Source: Candidatus Gastranaerophilales bacterium
Lineage (GTDB): Bacteria > Cyanobacteriota > Vampirovibrionia > Gastranaerophilales > Gastranaerophilaceae
DNA length: 38,565 nt
Reading direction: 5' to 3'
Assembly: GCA_944325115.1 (NCBI GenBank)
Contig: CALUYX010000003.1
Coordinates: forward strand, 1 to 38,565
Shown: positions 22,986 through 30,594 of the stretch, one piece after another
How the letters are laid out: every line of letters starts with the position of its first letter
Numbering within the stretch: the stretch's first letter is position 1
Made by a program: the position numbers and the translations under genes
Notes under the pieces: generated by a model
What the model was told of the DNA's origin: nothing
What the model saw: the letters and a program-made list of their open reading frames with translations, nothing else
The model's database searches: none

Positions 22986-24764
22986 TTAGTGTATTTTTGG
23001 TAAATTTCTAAGTTTTATGTGAAGTTCTCTTAGCTGTTCTTCTGAAACTTCTGACGGCGCTTGAGTCATAACGCATTTAGCCTGAGCGTTCTTAGGAAAT
23101 GCTATTACATCTCTGATTGAGTTTGCTCTTACAAGAAGTGCAACAAGCCTGTCCAGACCAAGAGCAATACCACCGTGCGGAGGTGTGCCGTATTTAAATG
23201 CATTAATCATAAATTCAAATTTATTGTGAATTTCTTCTTCGCTTAAGCCAAGAGCCTTGAATGCTTTTTCTTGAATTTCGGGGTCATGTATTCTTATTGA
23301 ACCGCCGCCAAGCTCGTTGCCGTTGTATACAACGTCATATGCTATTGATTTTACGTTAGCTTTGTCTGTTTCAAGCTTGTCTAAGTCTTCGTAAGCAGGC
23401 ATTGTGAATGGGTGGTGAACGCTTACATAGCGGTCTTCTTCTGCCGAGTATTCAAAGAGAGGAAAATCAACTACCCAAAGCAGGTCATGTTGAGATTTAT
23501 CTATCATACCGAGTCTTTCGCCAAAGTATAATCTAAATCTTCCAAGTACATCAAATACTACTTTGTGAGCATCGGCTACAAAGAATACGATGTCGCCCTT
23601 TTGAGCATCGGCTCTTTTTTGAATTTCATCGATTTGTTCTTGAGTTAAGAACTTAAATACAGGAGATTTTACGGTGCCATCTTCCATATATGTAACCCAA
23701 GCAAGACCTTTTGCACCAAATGAAATAGCCAGATTTCTGACATCATCCATTTCTTTTCTTGAATAACCTGCAATTCCAGGGATTTTTATGGCTCTTACCG
23801 TGCCGCCTTTTTCAACTACAGACTTAAATGCCTCAAAAGTAGAAGCTGCCATAATGTCTGATACATCAAAAAGCTCAAGTCCAAAACGAGTATCCGGCTT
23901 ATCTGAGCCGTATTTTTCCATTGCTTCTTTCCAAGTTAATCTTTTAAAGGGAGCGCTAACTTCAACCCCTGCAGCTTTAAAGGCATCAACAATAAGTCCT
24001 TCAGCCATTTTTATAACGTCGTCTTGTTTTACAAAGCTCATCTCAATATCAACTTGAGTAAATTCGGGTTGTCTGTCGGCTCTTAAGTCTTCATCCCTAA
24101 AGCAGCGCGCTATTTGGTAGTATTTTTCAATGCCGCCAACCATAAGAAGTTGTTTAAAAATCTGAGGTGATTGAGGAAGTGCGTAGAACTTGCCGTCATG
24201 AACCCTGCTTGGTACAAGGTAGTCACGAGCACCTTCGGGGGTTGCCTTTGTAAGGTTAGGTGTTTCAACCTCAAGAAAGTCTTCCTTGTTTAGGTAGTTT
24301 CTTATTGCAGCTACGATTTTATGTCTTAGAGTCAGATTTGAAAGCATTTTTTCACGTCTGATATCAAGGTAGCGATATTTAAGACGGACTTCTTCGGATA
24401 CATCTTCATCATCAAGCACAAAAGGCAGTGCGATTGCTTTTGAAAGTATTTCTATGTTGTCAGGATACATTTCAATTGTACCTGTTTTAAGTCTTTCATT
24501 GATTGTGTCATCAGGTCTTTTTGAAACTTTACCCGTTACTTGTATAACAAATTCGCTTCTTAATTGTTGGAATTTTTCATACACTTGAGGATTAACTTTC
24601 GGGTCTGCTACAACTTGAAAAAGTCCGCTTCTGTCACGTACTTCAACAAATATAATGCCGCCCAAGTCGCGAACTGTAGAAACCCAACCGGCAAGTGTAC
24701 ATTCTTTTCCGATGTATTCTTCGTTTATTTGTGTGCAATTTTGTTTTTTGTAAGACAATTCCAT
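22986..24764 (-). CDS. aspS: Aspartyl-tRNA synthetase
   Basis: Class II synthetase charging tRNA-Asp (possibly also tRNA-Asn in organisms with GatCAB). The 592-aa bacterial form contains the N-terminal OB-fold (GWVSTVRDLGGIIFVEVRDR), motif 2 region (YYQIARCFRDEDLRADRQPE, then FTQVDIEMSF), the GAD insertion domain, and motif 3 (GGIALGLDRLVALL). AGAGGA about 10 nt before the ATG and TATAAT at 24800-24805 support the start. No asnS is in view, so discriminating or non-discriminating type cannot be settled here. It is followed 6 nt later by the 103-aa gene. Confidence 0.97.
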   Translation of the reverse strand: MELSYKKQNCTQINEEYIGKECTLAGWVSTVRDLGGIIFVEVRDRSGLFQVVADPKVNPQVYEKFQQLRSEFVIQVTGKVSKRPDDTINERLKTGTIEMYPDNIEILSKAIALPFVLDDEDVSEEVRLKYRYLDIRREKMLSNLTLRHKIVAAIRNYLNKEDFLEVETPNLTKATPEGARDYLVPSRVHDGKFYALPQSPQIFKQLLMVGGIEKYYQIARCFRDEDLRADRQPEFTQVDIEMSFVKQDDVIKMAEGLIVDAFKAAGVEVSAPFKRLTWKEAMEKYGSDKPDTRFGLELFDVSDIMAASTFEAFKSVVEKGGTVRAIKIPGIAGYSRKEMDDVRNLAISFGAKGLAWVTYMEDGTVKSPVFKFLTQEQIDEIQKRADAQKGDIVFFVADAHKVVFDVLGRFRLYFGERLGMIDKSQHDLLWVVDFPLFEYSAEEDRYVSVHHPFTMPAYEDLDKLETDKANVKSIAYDVVYNGNELGGGSIRIHDPEIQEKAFKALGLSEEEIHNKFEFMINAFKYGTPPHGGIALGLDRLVALLVRANSIRDVIAFPKNAQAKCVMTQAPSEVSEEQLRELHIKLRNLPKIH

Positions 24765-24799
24765 GCTTTTTAATCCTCTTAAATTCTCTTTATAAAGTA

Positions 24800-24805
24800 A
24801 TTATA
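24800..24805 (-). promoter_or_regulatory. -10 box of the aspS promoter
   Basis: TATAAT on the minus strand, about 35 nt before the aspS ATG. It is divergent from the metK promoter, whose -35 begins 16 bp away. Confidence 0.5.
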
Positions 24806-24820
24806 GAATAAAAATATTAT

Positions 24821-24848
24821 TTGACCACGATTTTTTTTAAGTTACACT
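24821..24848 (+). promoter_or_regulatory. Sigma70-type promoter of metK
   Basis: TTGACC (24821-24826), 16-bp spacer, TACACT (24843-24848). The predicted start near 24855 leaves only a 30-nt leader with GGAGTGAG before the ATG, too short for a SAM riboswitch. Confidence 0.7.
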
Positions 24849-24884
24849 GGTATTGTTATTAATTTAAATTGGAGTGAGTATTAA

Positions 24885-26150
24885 ATGGCATTGAAAAATT
24901 TCTTATTTACGTCCGAATCTGTAACAGAAGGTCACCCCGACAAAGTATGTGACCAGATTTCAGATGCTATTTTGGATGAATTTTTGACAAAAGACCCTAA
25001 ATCAAGAGTTGCGGCTGAAACTACAGTTACAACCGGTATGGCTCTTGTTTGCGGTGAAATTACTTCTAACTGCTATGTTGATATCCCATCAGTCGTTAGA
25101 AACACTATCAAATCAATCGGCTACAACGGTGAAGAAGGCGGCGGTTTTGATTATAAAACTTGTGCCGTTCTTACAAGTATTGACGAACAATCAAGTGACA
25201 TCGCAGGTGGTGTAAACAAAGCTCTTGAAACAAGAAGCGACAACGCTGATACTTCAAAAGACGAAACACTTGATATCGGCGCAGGTGACCAAGGTATTAT
25301 GTTTGGCTATGCATGCGATGAAACACCAGAATTAATGCCATTGCCAATCTCTTTGGCTCACAGACTTGCTTTTCAGCTTTCTAAAGTAAGAAAAGACCGC
25401 ACTGTTAACTATTTAAGACCTGACGGTAAATCTCAAGTTACTGTTGAGTATGTTGACGGAAAGCCTGCAAGAATTGATACTATCGTTATTTCAACCCAAC
25501 ATGACCCTGAAATTAACGGCGTTAGCGATAACCAAAAAATTCAGCAAATTATCCGCGAAGATATGATTAAATACGTTATTGAGCCTGTTTTTGCAAATGA
25601 CGCAATTAAACCTGACTCAACAACTAAATATTTAATCAACCCTTCAGGCAGATTTGTTATAGGTGGACCTCAAGGCGACGCCGGTCTTACAGGAAGAAAA
25701 ATAATCGTTGATACATATGGCGGATATGCTCGTCACGGCGGCGGCGCATTCTCTGGTAAAGACCCGACAAAAGTTGACCGTTCCGCTGCATACGCTGCAC
25801 GCTGGGTTGCAAAAAACATAGTTGCAGCAGGTCTTGCTCAAAAATGTGAAGTTGAACTTGCTTATGCTATCGGTGTAAGTCGTCCTGTATCTGTTCTTGT
25901 TGATACATTTGACACGGGTAAACTTGATGATGAGTGCTTAGCAAAGCTTGTTGAAAAGAACTTTGACTTGCGTCCTGCAGCAATCATTAAACAGTTTGAC
26001 TTAAGAAATTTACCTGCTAAAAATGGCGGTAAGTTCTATCAAAGACTTGCAGCATACGGACACATCGGAAGAGTTGATTTTGAAGTACCATGGGAAGATA
26101 CTTCAATGGCTGCTAAACTTAAAGAACAAGCACTTACTTGTGCAAAGTAA
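24885..26150 (+). CDS. metK: S-adenosylmethionine synthetase
   Basis: Makes SAM from methionine and ATP. Motifs: [20 protein letters not shown] at the N terminus (catalytic His, Mg Asp), [12 protein letters not shown] (methionine-binding hexapeptide region), [20 protein letters not shown] and [17 protein letters not shown] (the P-loop-like GGGAFSGKD). At 421 aa it is longer than the 384-aa E. coli enzyme and close to cyanobacterial lengths. Codon use looks more optimised than in its neighbours (many AAC, GGC/GGT and GAC codons), fitting high expression. GGAGTGAG stands about 6 nt before the ATG. A strong terminator follows. Confidence 0.98.
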   Translation: MALKNFLFTSESVTEGHPDKVCDQISDAILDEFLTKDPKSRVAAETTVTTGMALVCGEITSNCYVDIPSVVRNTIKSIGYNGEEGGGFDYKTCAVLTSIDEQSSDIAGGVNKALETRSDNADTSKDETLDIGAGDQGIMFGYACDETPELMPLPISLAHRLAFQLSKVRKDRTVNYLRPDGKSQVTVEYVDGKPARIDTIVISTQHDPEINGVSDNQKIQQIIREDMIKYVIEPVFANDAIKPDSTTKYLINPSGRFVIGGPQGDAGLTGRKIIVDTYGGYARHGGGAFSGKDPTKVDRSAAYAARWVAKNIVAAGLAQKCEVELAYAIGVSRPVSVLVDTFDTGKLDDECLAKLVEKNFDLRPAAIIKQFDLRNLPAKNGGKFYQRLAAYGHIGRVDFEVPWEDTSMAAKLKEQALTCAK

Positions 26151-26165
26151 AATACTAAAATTTTG

Positions 26166-26193
26166 CGGCGGCTAGTTTTAGCCGCCGTTTTTT
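26166..26193 (+). terminator. Intrinsic terminator after metK
   Basis: CGGCGGCTA (26166-26174), loop GTTT, TAGCCGCCG (26179-26187), then six T. The 9-bp GC-rich stem makes it the strongest terminator in the window, yet the next gene begins only 6 nt after the T run. Confidence 0.95.
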
Positions 26194-26199
26194 AATATT

Positions 26200-26709
26200 A
26201 TGAATGAAGATTTCTTTTTAATTTCTGATATTTTAAATGATAGTTTATTTGGTTCCAATAAAAGGAATGCAATAAGATATTCTACCATTTTTTCTTTTTG
26301 GGCTCAGATAGTGGGCAAAAAATTTGCAAATTCAACAAAACCTTCCAAAATTAAAGGCTCTAAGCTTTATGTGAGTTGCGAGAATCCTTTTGTGGTTCAG
26401 GAAATGATTATGTATAAAAAAATTTTGTTGAATAAAATAAGACCGTACAGTTCTCCTCTTGGGGTTGATATTGACGATATGGTTTTTGATTATAAAAGCT
26501 GGAGTGATGAGCAAGAAATTTCAACTGTCGATGATTTTCCCAAGTTTTATGATGATAAGGAGCTTGACTTGCAGGATGTTGACTGCTCTGAATTTGAAAA
26601 AGTCTTTTTAAATATTGATAATAGCCCATATTTGAATGATGAGCAAAAAGATAAATTTAAAAATAGAATTATAAAGCTCCAAAAAGCAAAAAAGCTCAGA
26701 AATTCTTAA
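26200..26709 (+). CDS. dciA: DUF721/DciA-like protein (putative DnaB helicase loader)
   Basis: The N-terminal 95 residues match the DUF721 pattern: a helix with FSFWAQIVGKKFANSTKPSKI, then KGSKLYVSCENPFVVQEMIM and a further strand. DciA is the ancestral loader/operator of the replicative helicase DnaB in bacteria without DnaC/DnaI. The remaining 70 residues are acidic and specific to this protein. There is no ribosome site before the ATG at 26200, and the metK terminator ends just upstream, so its transcription and translation start are unexplained. A start further in would remove the first helix. Family assignment is moderately secure, the gene symbol less so. Confidence 0.72.
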   Translation: MNEDFFLISDILNDSLFGSNKRNAIRYSTIFSFWAQIVGKKFANSTKPSKIKGSKLYVSCENPFVVQEMIMYKKILLNKIRPYSSPLGVDIDDMVFDYKSWSDEQEISTVDDFPKFYDDKELDLQDVDCSEFEKVFLNIDNSPYLNDEQKDKFKNRIIKLQKAKKLRNS

Positions 26710-26742
26710 TGCTCTTGTAAAGATTCTAAAAAAAATATAGAA

Positions 26743-26748
26743 TATAAT
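26743..26748 (+). promoter_or_regulatory. -10 box upstream of the ClpX-type zinc-finger gene
   Basis: TATAAT with a predicted start near 26755, followed by GAAGG and the ATG at 26771. An ATG at 26747 in the same frame overlaps the -10 box and is therefore rejected as the start. The -35 is not evident at normal spacing. Confidence 0.55.
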
Positions 26749-26770
26749 GGTAGTTTATTTGAAGGTTGTT

Positions 26771-27040
26771 ATGAGTGATAGCGAAAAAAAGGTTGTTTCA
26801 ATAGGTTCAAAGGCTAAAAAAAATAGCGAAAAGAAAGAAACAGAAGTTCACAGAGAGCTTGAATATTGCAGTTTCTGTGGCAGACCAAATACCATGGTCC
26901 CCAAACTTGTTAAAGGACCGGGGGTAAATATATGTTCTGAATGCACACTAATTGCTGTTCAATATCTCATTTTGCAAGATGGCGCTCTTTCAGCCGAAGC
27001 TCAGAGAATCATAGATATGCTCTGGGGCACTAAAAAATGA
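26771..27040 (+). CDS. Stand-alone ClpX-type C4 zinc-finger protein
   Basis: The 89-aa product has a Lys/Ser-rich N terminus (1-25) and then a ClpX zinc-binding domain: C33-SF-C36-GRP, LVKGPGVNIC55-SE-C58, with the same spacing as in ClpX (CSFCGKS ... GP..YIC.EC). The AAA+ domain of ClpX is absent; the frame ends 31 residues after the last Cys. In ClpX this domain dimerises and binds adaptors and substrates, so a free copy could compete for or recruit ClpX substrates. GAAGG about 6 nt before the ATG at 26771 supports the start. It overlaps the 544-aa gene by 4 nt (ATGA). Confidence 0.85.
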   Translation: MSDSEKKVVSIGSKAKKNSEKKETEVHRELEYCSFCGRPNTMVPKLVKGPGVNICSECTLIAVQYLILQDGALSAEAQRIIDMLWGTKK

Positions 27041-28671
27041 GCGAGGTGTCTAAGTTTTCAAAAATGCAAATAAGGGCGCAGGTTTTGCAGCTTGTTTTGC
27101 CTTTTAAAAATTCTGATGCTATACCAAATGATGTTGTTATTGAAAATTGTATAAATGAACTAATAGCACTTGAGAACACCGATTTTGTTACCTCGCTTTT
27201 ACTAAAGGAGCTTTCGGGCTCCTCGAGCACTTATGATAATGTTTTGACATTAATTTTGTATAATGTTTCAAATCCTGAGATTTTGACAAAAAATATACTT
27301 GAAATGTTGGCTGATAAATCTGTTTTAGATGTCAAAAAGCTTTTTTTGATTGGAATGTTGAGGGATTGCGGCAACAATATCGATTATAATTTTATTGAGT
27401 CCTGTGTGAATAACCCTGATGAGGCAATTGATGCTGAAACAAAGAAATTTTTGCAAGAGGCTGTAATCAGCCCTGAAACTCAGATTGATTTTTTTGATTT
27501 TTATTTTACGGTAAACGCAAGTGACCGTCAAATGCTTGTAGAGTCTATAATAGCAGACTATTCGGGTGATGATGTTGCAAACATTTTATCTCCTTTTGCT
27601 TATTTCTATCCTGAAATTTGCATTGATGAAAAAATTATAAATGCGCTTGCTCAGTCAAAATCTTACTTTGCGTATCCTGCGCTAAAATGGTGCAGTGAAA
27701 AATGTCCGGATAATTCACTTGCTTTGCTTGCAAAAAAACAGCTCAATAAGCTTGATTTTTCAGGTACGGACATTAAAAAAACAAAAAGCGAAATTTACTC
27801 AAAAATGCTGAGTGGCTCTGTTCCTTATGGTTTTTGGTATTCTATAGCTGATGGAAATTCAAATATATCTTGTGTCTTTGCGCGCAAAAGGAATGATGGC
27901 AGTATTCAAACATTTTTTACAGTATTTAATCTTGAATATGGTCCTGTCTGCACTTTTGGTTTTAATGAAATTTTAAAACAAGATTTTGATATGGTATTGT
28001 TGAGATTTTTCAAATCTTCCTTGCATGCAAAAGTTCCTGTTTTTGAGGGCAAAGTAATTTTTGATTATTTGACATCAAGGGGTTGGCAAAACTCGCGCAA
28101 AATACCTTATGAGTTTGTTTGCTGGATGCCATTAACTTATGATATCGATACTTCTAGTAATTTTAACGATTTAATAAGTTTGGATTACGATAAAAAGATT
28201 CCCAATAAAAACATTGTTTATCAGATTTTAAATTCGGAAATCTTTTCAAGCTGGTTTTTTGAATATGGTGATTTAGAACTTTTTGACAACATTGTTGATG
28301 TAATTGAAAAAGAAAATATTTTAGACATAGCAAAAATTGACTCTTTAATTTTGGATAGCACTAAAAGTCTATTGAGCAATTGTGGTTTTAAGGAAAAATT
28401 TATTGAAAAAATAAAATTTCAGTCCTACATACTAAAAAATTCAAACATGGAATCTACATCTCGTTCTTTGTATTCATGCGTAGCAAGTGATGAATATTTG
28501 CAAATGCTTCTTGTGCACATTTTAAAAAGAAGTTTGTATGAAAATTACCTTAAAAAAGTGCATTTGTCTGATGCATCGGAGAAAAGAACGATTTTTACAA
28601 AAAATAATGCAAAATATAATCTTGACATTGCAAATGCAATGATAAAGCTGATTGAGGAACAATGGACATAA
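27037..28671 (+). CDS. 544-aa helical protein of unknown function
   Basis: Not recognised. The first 260 residues read like HEAT-type helical repeats (units around VIENCINELIALENTDFVTS, ILTKNILEMLADKSVLDVKK, DEKIINALAQSKSYFAYPAL). The middle (about 260-370) appears to be a mixed alpha/beta domain with GFWYSIADGNSNISCVF and FFTVFNLEYGPVCTFGFNEI, and the C-terminal third is helical again. No signal peptide, membrane segment, nucleotide loop or metal motif. It starts within the stop of the zinc-finger gene (ATGA) and overlaps ruvX by 10 nt, so the three are almost surely co-translated. Confidence 0.75.
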   Translation: MSEVSKFSKMQIRAQVLQLVLPFKNSDAIPNDVVIENCINELIALENTDFVTSLLLKELSGSSSTYDNVLTLILYNVSNPEILTKNILEMLADKSVLDVKKLFLIGMLRDCGNNIDYNFIESCVNNPDEAIDAETKKFLQEAVISPETQIDFFDFYFTVNASDRQMLVESIIADYSGDDVANILSPFAYFYPEICIDEKIINALAQSKSYFAYPALKWCSEKCPDNSLALLAKKQLNKLDFSGTDIKKTKSEIYSKMLSGSVPYGFWYSIADGNSNISCVFARKRNDGSIQTFFTVFNLEYGPVCTFGFNEILKQDFDMVLLRFFKSSLHAKVPVFEGKVIFDYLTSRGWQNSRKIPYEFVCWMPLTYDIDTSSNFNDLISLDYDKKIPNKNIVYQILNSEIFSSWFFEYGDLELFDNIVDVIEKENILDIAKIDSLILDSTKSLLSNCGFKEKFIEKIKFQSYILKNSNMESTSRSLYSCVASDEYLQMLLVHILKRSLYENYLKKVHLSDASEKRTIFTKNNAKYNLDIANAMIKLIEEQWT

Positions 28672-29090
28672 AAGAGAGAATATTAGGGCTAGATATTGGA
28701 ACAAAGCGCATAGGGGTGGCAGTTTGCGACCCGATGCGGATAATAAGCTCGGAAGTTGGCTTAATTGAAAGAAAACCTACATCAGATGGTGACCGACTGG
28801 CTCTTTTAGAGATTGAAAAATTGTGTGAAAAATATAATACAAAAACAATCCTGATTGGAGTTCCGTATAATATGGACGGCTCGCTTGGGTTTCAGGCGCA
28901 AAATTGCATAGATTTTATCAAACCGCTTGATGGAAAATACAAAATCTTATATCATGATGAAAGACTTTCTTCTTTTGAGGCTGAAGAAATTTTAAAAAAA
29001 GAAGGAAAAAAATACACAAAAAACAAGGGGCTTGTTGATATAAAAAGCGCATGCCTGATTTTGCAAGACTATATTAACGAAATGAGATGA
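28662..29090 (+). CDS. ruvX: YqgF/RuvX family putative Holliday junction resolvase or 16S pre-rRNA nuclease
   Basis: RNase H-fold nuclease; E. coli YqgF matures the 16S rRNA 5' end and has been proposed as a resolvase. The 142-aa length is right. Motifs: ILGLDIGTKRIGVAV with the first catalytic Asp, ILIGVPYNMDGS, YHDERLSSFEAEEIL with the Glu, and LVDIKSACLILQDYI with the last Asp. The ATG overlaps the previous gene by 10 nt. DUF1292 follows with a 4-nt overlap, as in Firmicutes, where yrzL/yrrK/yrzB (ireB-ruvX-DUF1292) are clustered. Confidence 0.93.
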   Translation: MDIKERILGLDIGTKRIGVAVCDPMRIISSEVGLIERKPTSDGDRLALLEIEKLCEKYNTKTILIGVPYNMDGSLGFQAQNCIDFIKPLDGKYKILYHDERLSSFEAEEILKKEGKKYTKNKGLVDIKSACLILQDYINEMR

Positions 29091-29362
29091 ATATGGAAAA
29101 AAATGAATTCGAAATAATTAAAACTATTGGTGAAGAGGGTGAAGAAATTGAACTTAAGCTGATTGACATTGTAACTGTTAACGATGTCGATTATGCACTT
29201 TTGCTTCCTGCTGATGCCGATATGGATAATGATGAAGAATGTGAAATCGTCCTTATGCGTCTAAAACAGGACGATTCCGAGTATGTTTTTGAAACAATTG
29301 AAGATGATGACGAGTTTGAGCTTGTATCTCAAGCTATAATTGAAGATGATTCGGATGAATAA
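29087..29362 (+). CDS. DUF1292 family acidic protein
   Basis: The 91-aa acidic protein shows the DUF1292 pattern: an N-terminal strand with EIELKLIDIVTVNDVDYALLLP, a short acidic loop, EEIVLMRLKQ-like strands and the VFETIEDDDEFELV segment. The function is unknown; the gene commonly follows ruvX. The ATG at 29087 overlaps the ruvX stop; an alternative in-frame ATG lies two codons downstream at 29093. It is the last gene of this plus-strand operon, 1 nt from the convergent DUF2229 gene, and no terminator is visible. Confidence 0.85.
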   Translation: MNMEKNEFEIIKTIGEEGEEIELKLIDIVTVNDVDYALLLPADADMDNDEECEIVLMRLKQDDSEYVFETIEDDDEFELVSQAIIEDDSDE

Positions 29363-29363
29363 T

Positions 29364-30443
29364 CTACATCTTCAATGTTAAAATATCATTGAGCTTTTCA
29401 AAAGTTCTTGAGTCACTGTCATCTTTTTGCTCGAGTTGACGAGATATTTTTACTCTTTTGTTTCTAAACAACATATCGCAAAATGCTTCAAGTCTTGTAA
29501 CAAAGCCTGCTTCACCTGTGTGTTCATCTATAGACAAATGCAGAAGCGGTTTTTGGAAGTTTTTGGCTTTTCTTTTTATGTCTTCAATCATGAGCGAATC
29601 CGGTCCGCAGCCAAAGGCAGTTATTGTTATTATGCCGTCTATGTTGTTGTTTTTAAGGTAATGACCGGCACAGCCCGTAACTTCAAGTTGATTTGCCCAG
29701 TATAGGCTTGTATCAAGCGTGCTTATTCCGCTTAAAAGCTCTTCATCTGTCAATTGGTAAGCATTATGAACAACGACACCCATATTTTTAAGTTTTTTGA
29801 AAATATCCATGCTCGCTTTTTTGTCATAGATGTTGTAGCCATGCGCAACAAGAGCAACGTGTATCACCCCTTGTGAATCTTGAGTTTTCGGTGATATAAC
29901 AACTTTGCCTTCTTTTGCGTTTTTAAGAGCTTCTTCAAAACTCAAGCCTTGCTGCATCATTACTCTAAAGTTATTTTGTACCACAAAACCCGCCTTGGAG
30001 GCTTCTTTTATAAGTTTTTCATCTGTTATATTAAAAGGTTTAACGGCTTGCTTTAAAAATTCATAAAGCCCGAGATTTTTTTCTGACTTATCAAGAGTTG
30101 CTTCAATTATTTCAAAATCTCCTTTTACAACGTTTCTTATAAGGTCAGGCAAACCTCTTATTTTAGAGCAATTGTATACTTTTGGTGCAATAGATTGAAT
30201 AGACGGAACAAAAATTTTCTCTACGCCTTTGTTGACAAGTTCTACAACATGTCCCACATAAACTTTTATTGGCAGACAAGTTTCGGTTACAACAAGGGCT
30301 GAACCCTCTGAGAGAGTTTTTTTAGTTGTTGGAGAGCTAAGAATGATTTCTATGCCTAAGTGATTAAAAAAGCCCCAATAAAATGGGAAGTAATTGTAGT
30401 AAGAAAGTGCACGAGGCATACCGATTTTTTTATTTTGTGTCAT
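29364..30443 (-). CDS. DUF2229 (CoA-substrate-specific enzyme activase-like) protein
   Basis: The N terminus KIGMPRALSYYNYFPFYWGF, then LGIEIILSSPTTKK and TETCLPIKVYVGHV match the DUF2229 domain found in the activase-related proteins linked to 2-hydroxyacyl-CoA dehydratases. The conserved Cys (about 53 from this start) and others (CAGHY, FGCGPDS) could ligate an iron-sulfur cluster. The BadF-type ATPase domain usually fused to or encoded beside it is absent, as is any dehydratase. The ATG at 30443 has GGAG 7 nt upstream and a -10 box at 30465-30470; an upstream in-frame ATG at 30485 lies before the promoter. The product is 359 aa. Confidence 0.82.
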   Translation of the reverse strand: MTQNKKIGMPRALSYYNYFPFYWGFFNHLGIEIILSSPTTKKTLSEGSALVVTETCLPIKVYVGHVVELVNKGVEKIFVPSIQSIAPKVYNCSKIRGLPDLIRNVVKGDFEIIEATLDKSEKNLGLYEFLKQAVKPFNITDEKLIKEASKAGFVVQNNFRVMMQQGLSFEEALKNAKEGKVVISPKTQDSQGVIHVALVAHGYNIYDKKASMDIFKKLKNMGVVVHNAYQLTDEELLSGISTLDTSLYWANQLEVTGCAGHYLKNNNIDGIITITAFGCGPDSLMIEDIKRKAKNFQKPLLHLSIDEHTGEAGFVTRLEAFCDMLFRNKRVKISRQLEQKDDSDSRTFEKLNDILTLKM

Positions 30444-30464
30444 ATTATGCTCCAACTTTTTTCT

Positions 30465-30470
30465 ATTATA
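30465..30470 (-). promoter_or_regulatory. -10 box of the DUF2229 gene
   Basis: TATAAT on the minus strand; the predicted start near 30458 leaves a 15-nt leader containing GGAG before the ATG at 30443. Confidence 0.55.
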
Positions 30471-30538
30471 TAATACTTGAAACAATTTTTTTTTGCACGA
30501 TGATTTGTAACATTAAATTAAATTTTATATTTATTTTC

Positions 30539-30566
30539 TTGTAAGATAGCAATTAATTTGTATTAT
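30539..30566 (+). promoter_or_regulatory. Sigma70-type promoter of the M16 peptidase gene
   Basis: TTGTAA (30539-30544), 16-bp spacer, TATTAT (30561-30566). The start near 30573 leaves a 22-nt leader with AGGA about 7 nt before the ATG. Confidence 0.6.
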
Positions 30567-30594
30567 TGTTTTTTAAAACAACATAGGAATTCTT

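Noticed and set aside
24849-24884. SAM riboswitch ahead of metK
   Set aside because: The predicted leader is only about 30 nt and has no hairpin; no SAM aptamer fits.
30444-30485. Upstream ATG at 30485 for the DUF2229 gene
   Set aside because: It lies upstream of the -10 box and would add 14 residues not found in the family; GGAG supports the ATG at 30443.
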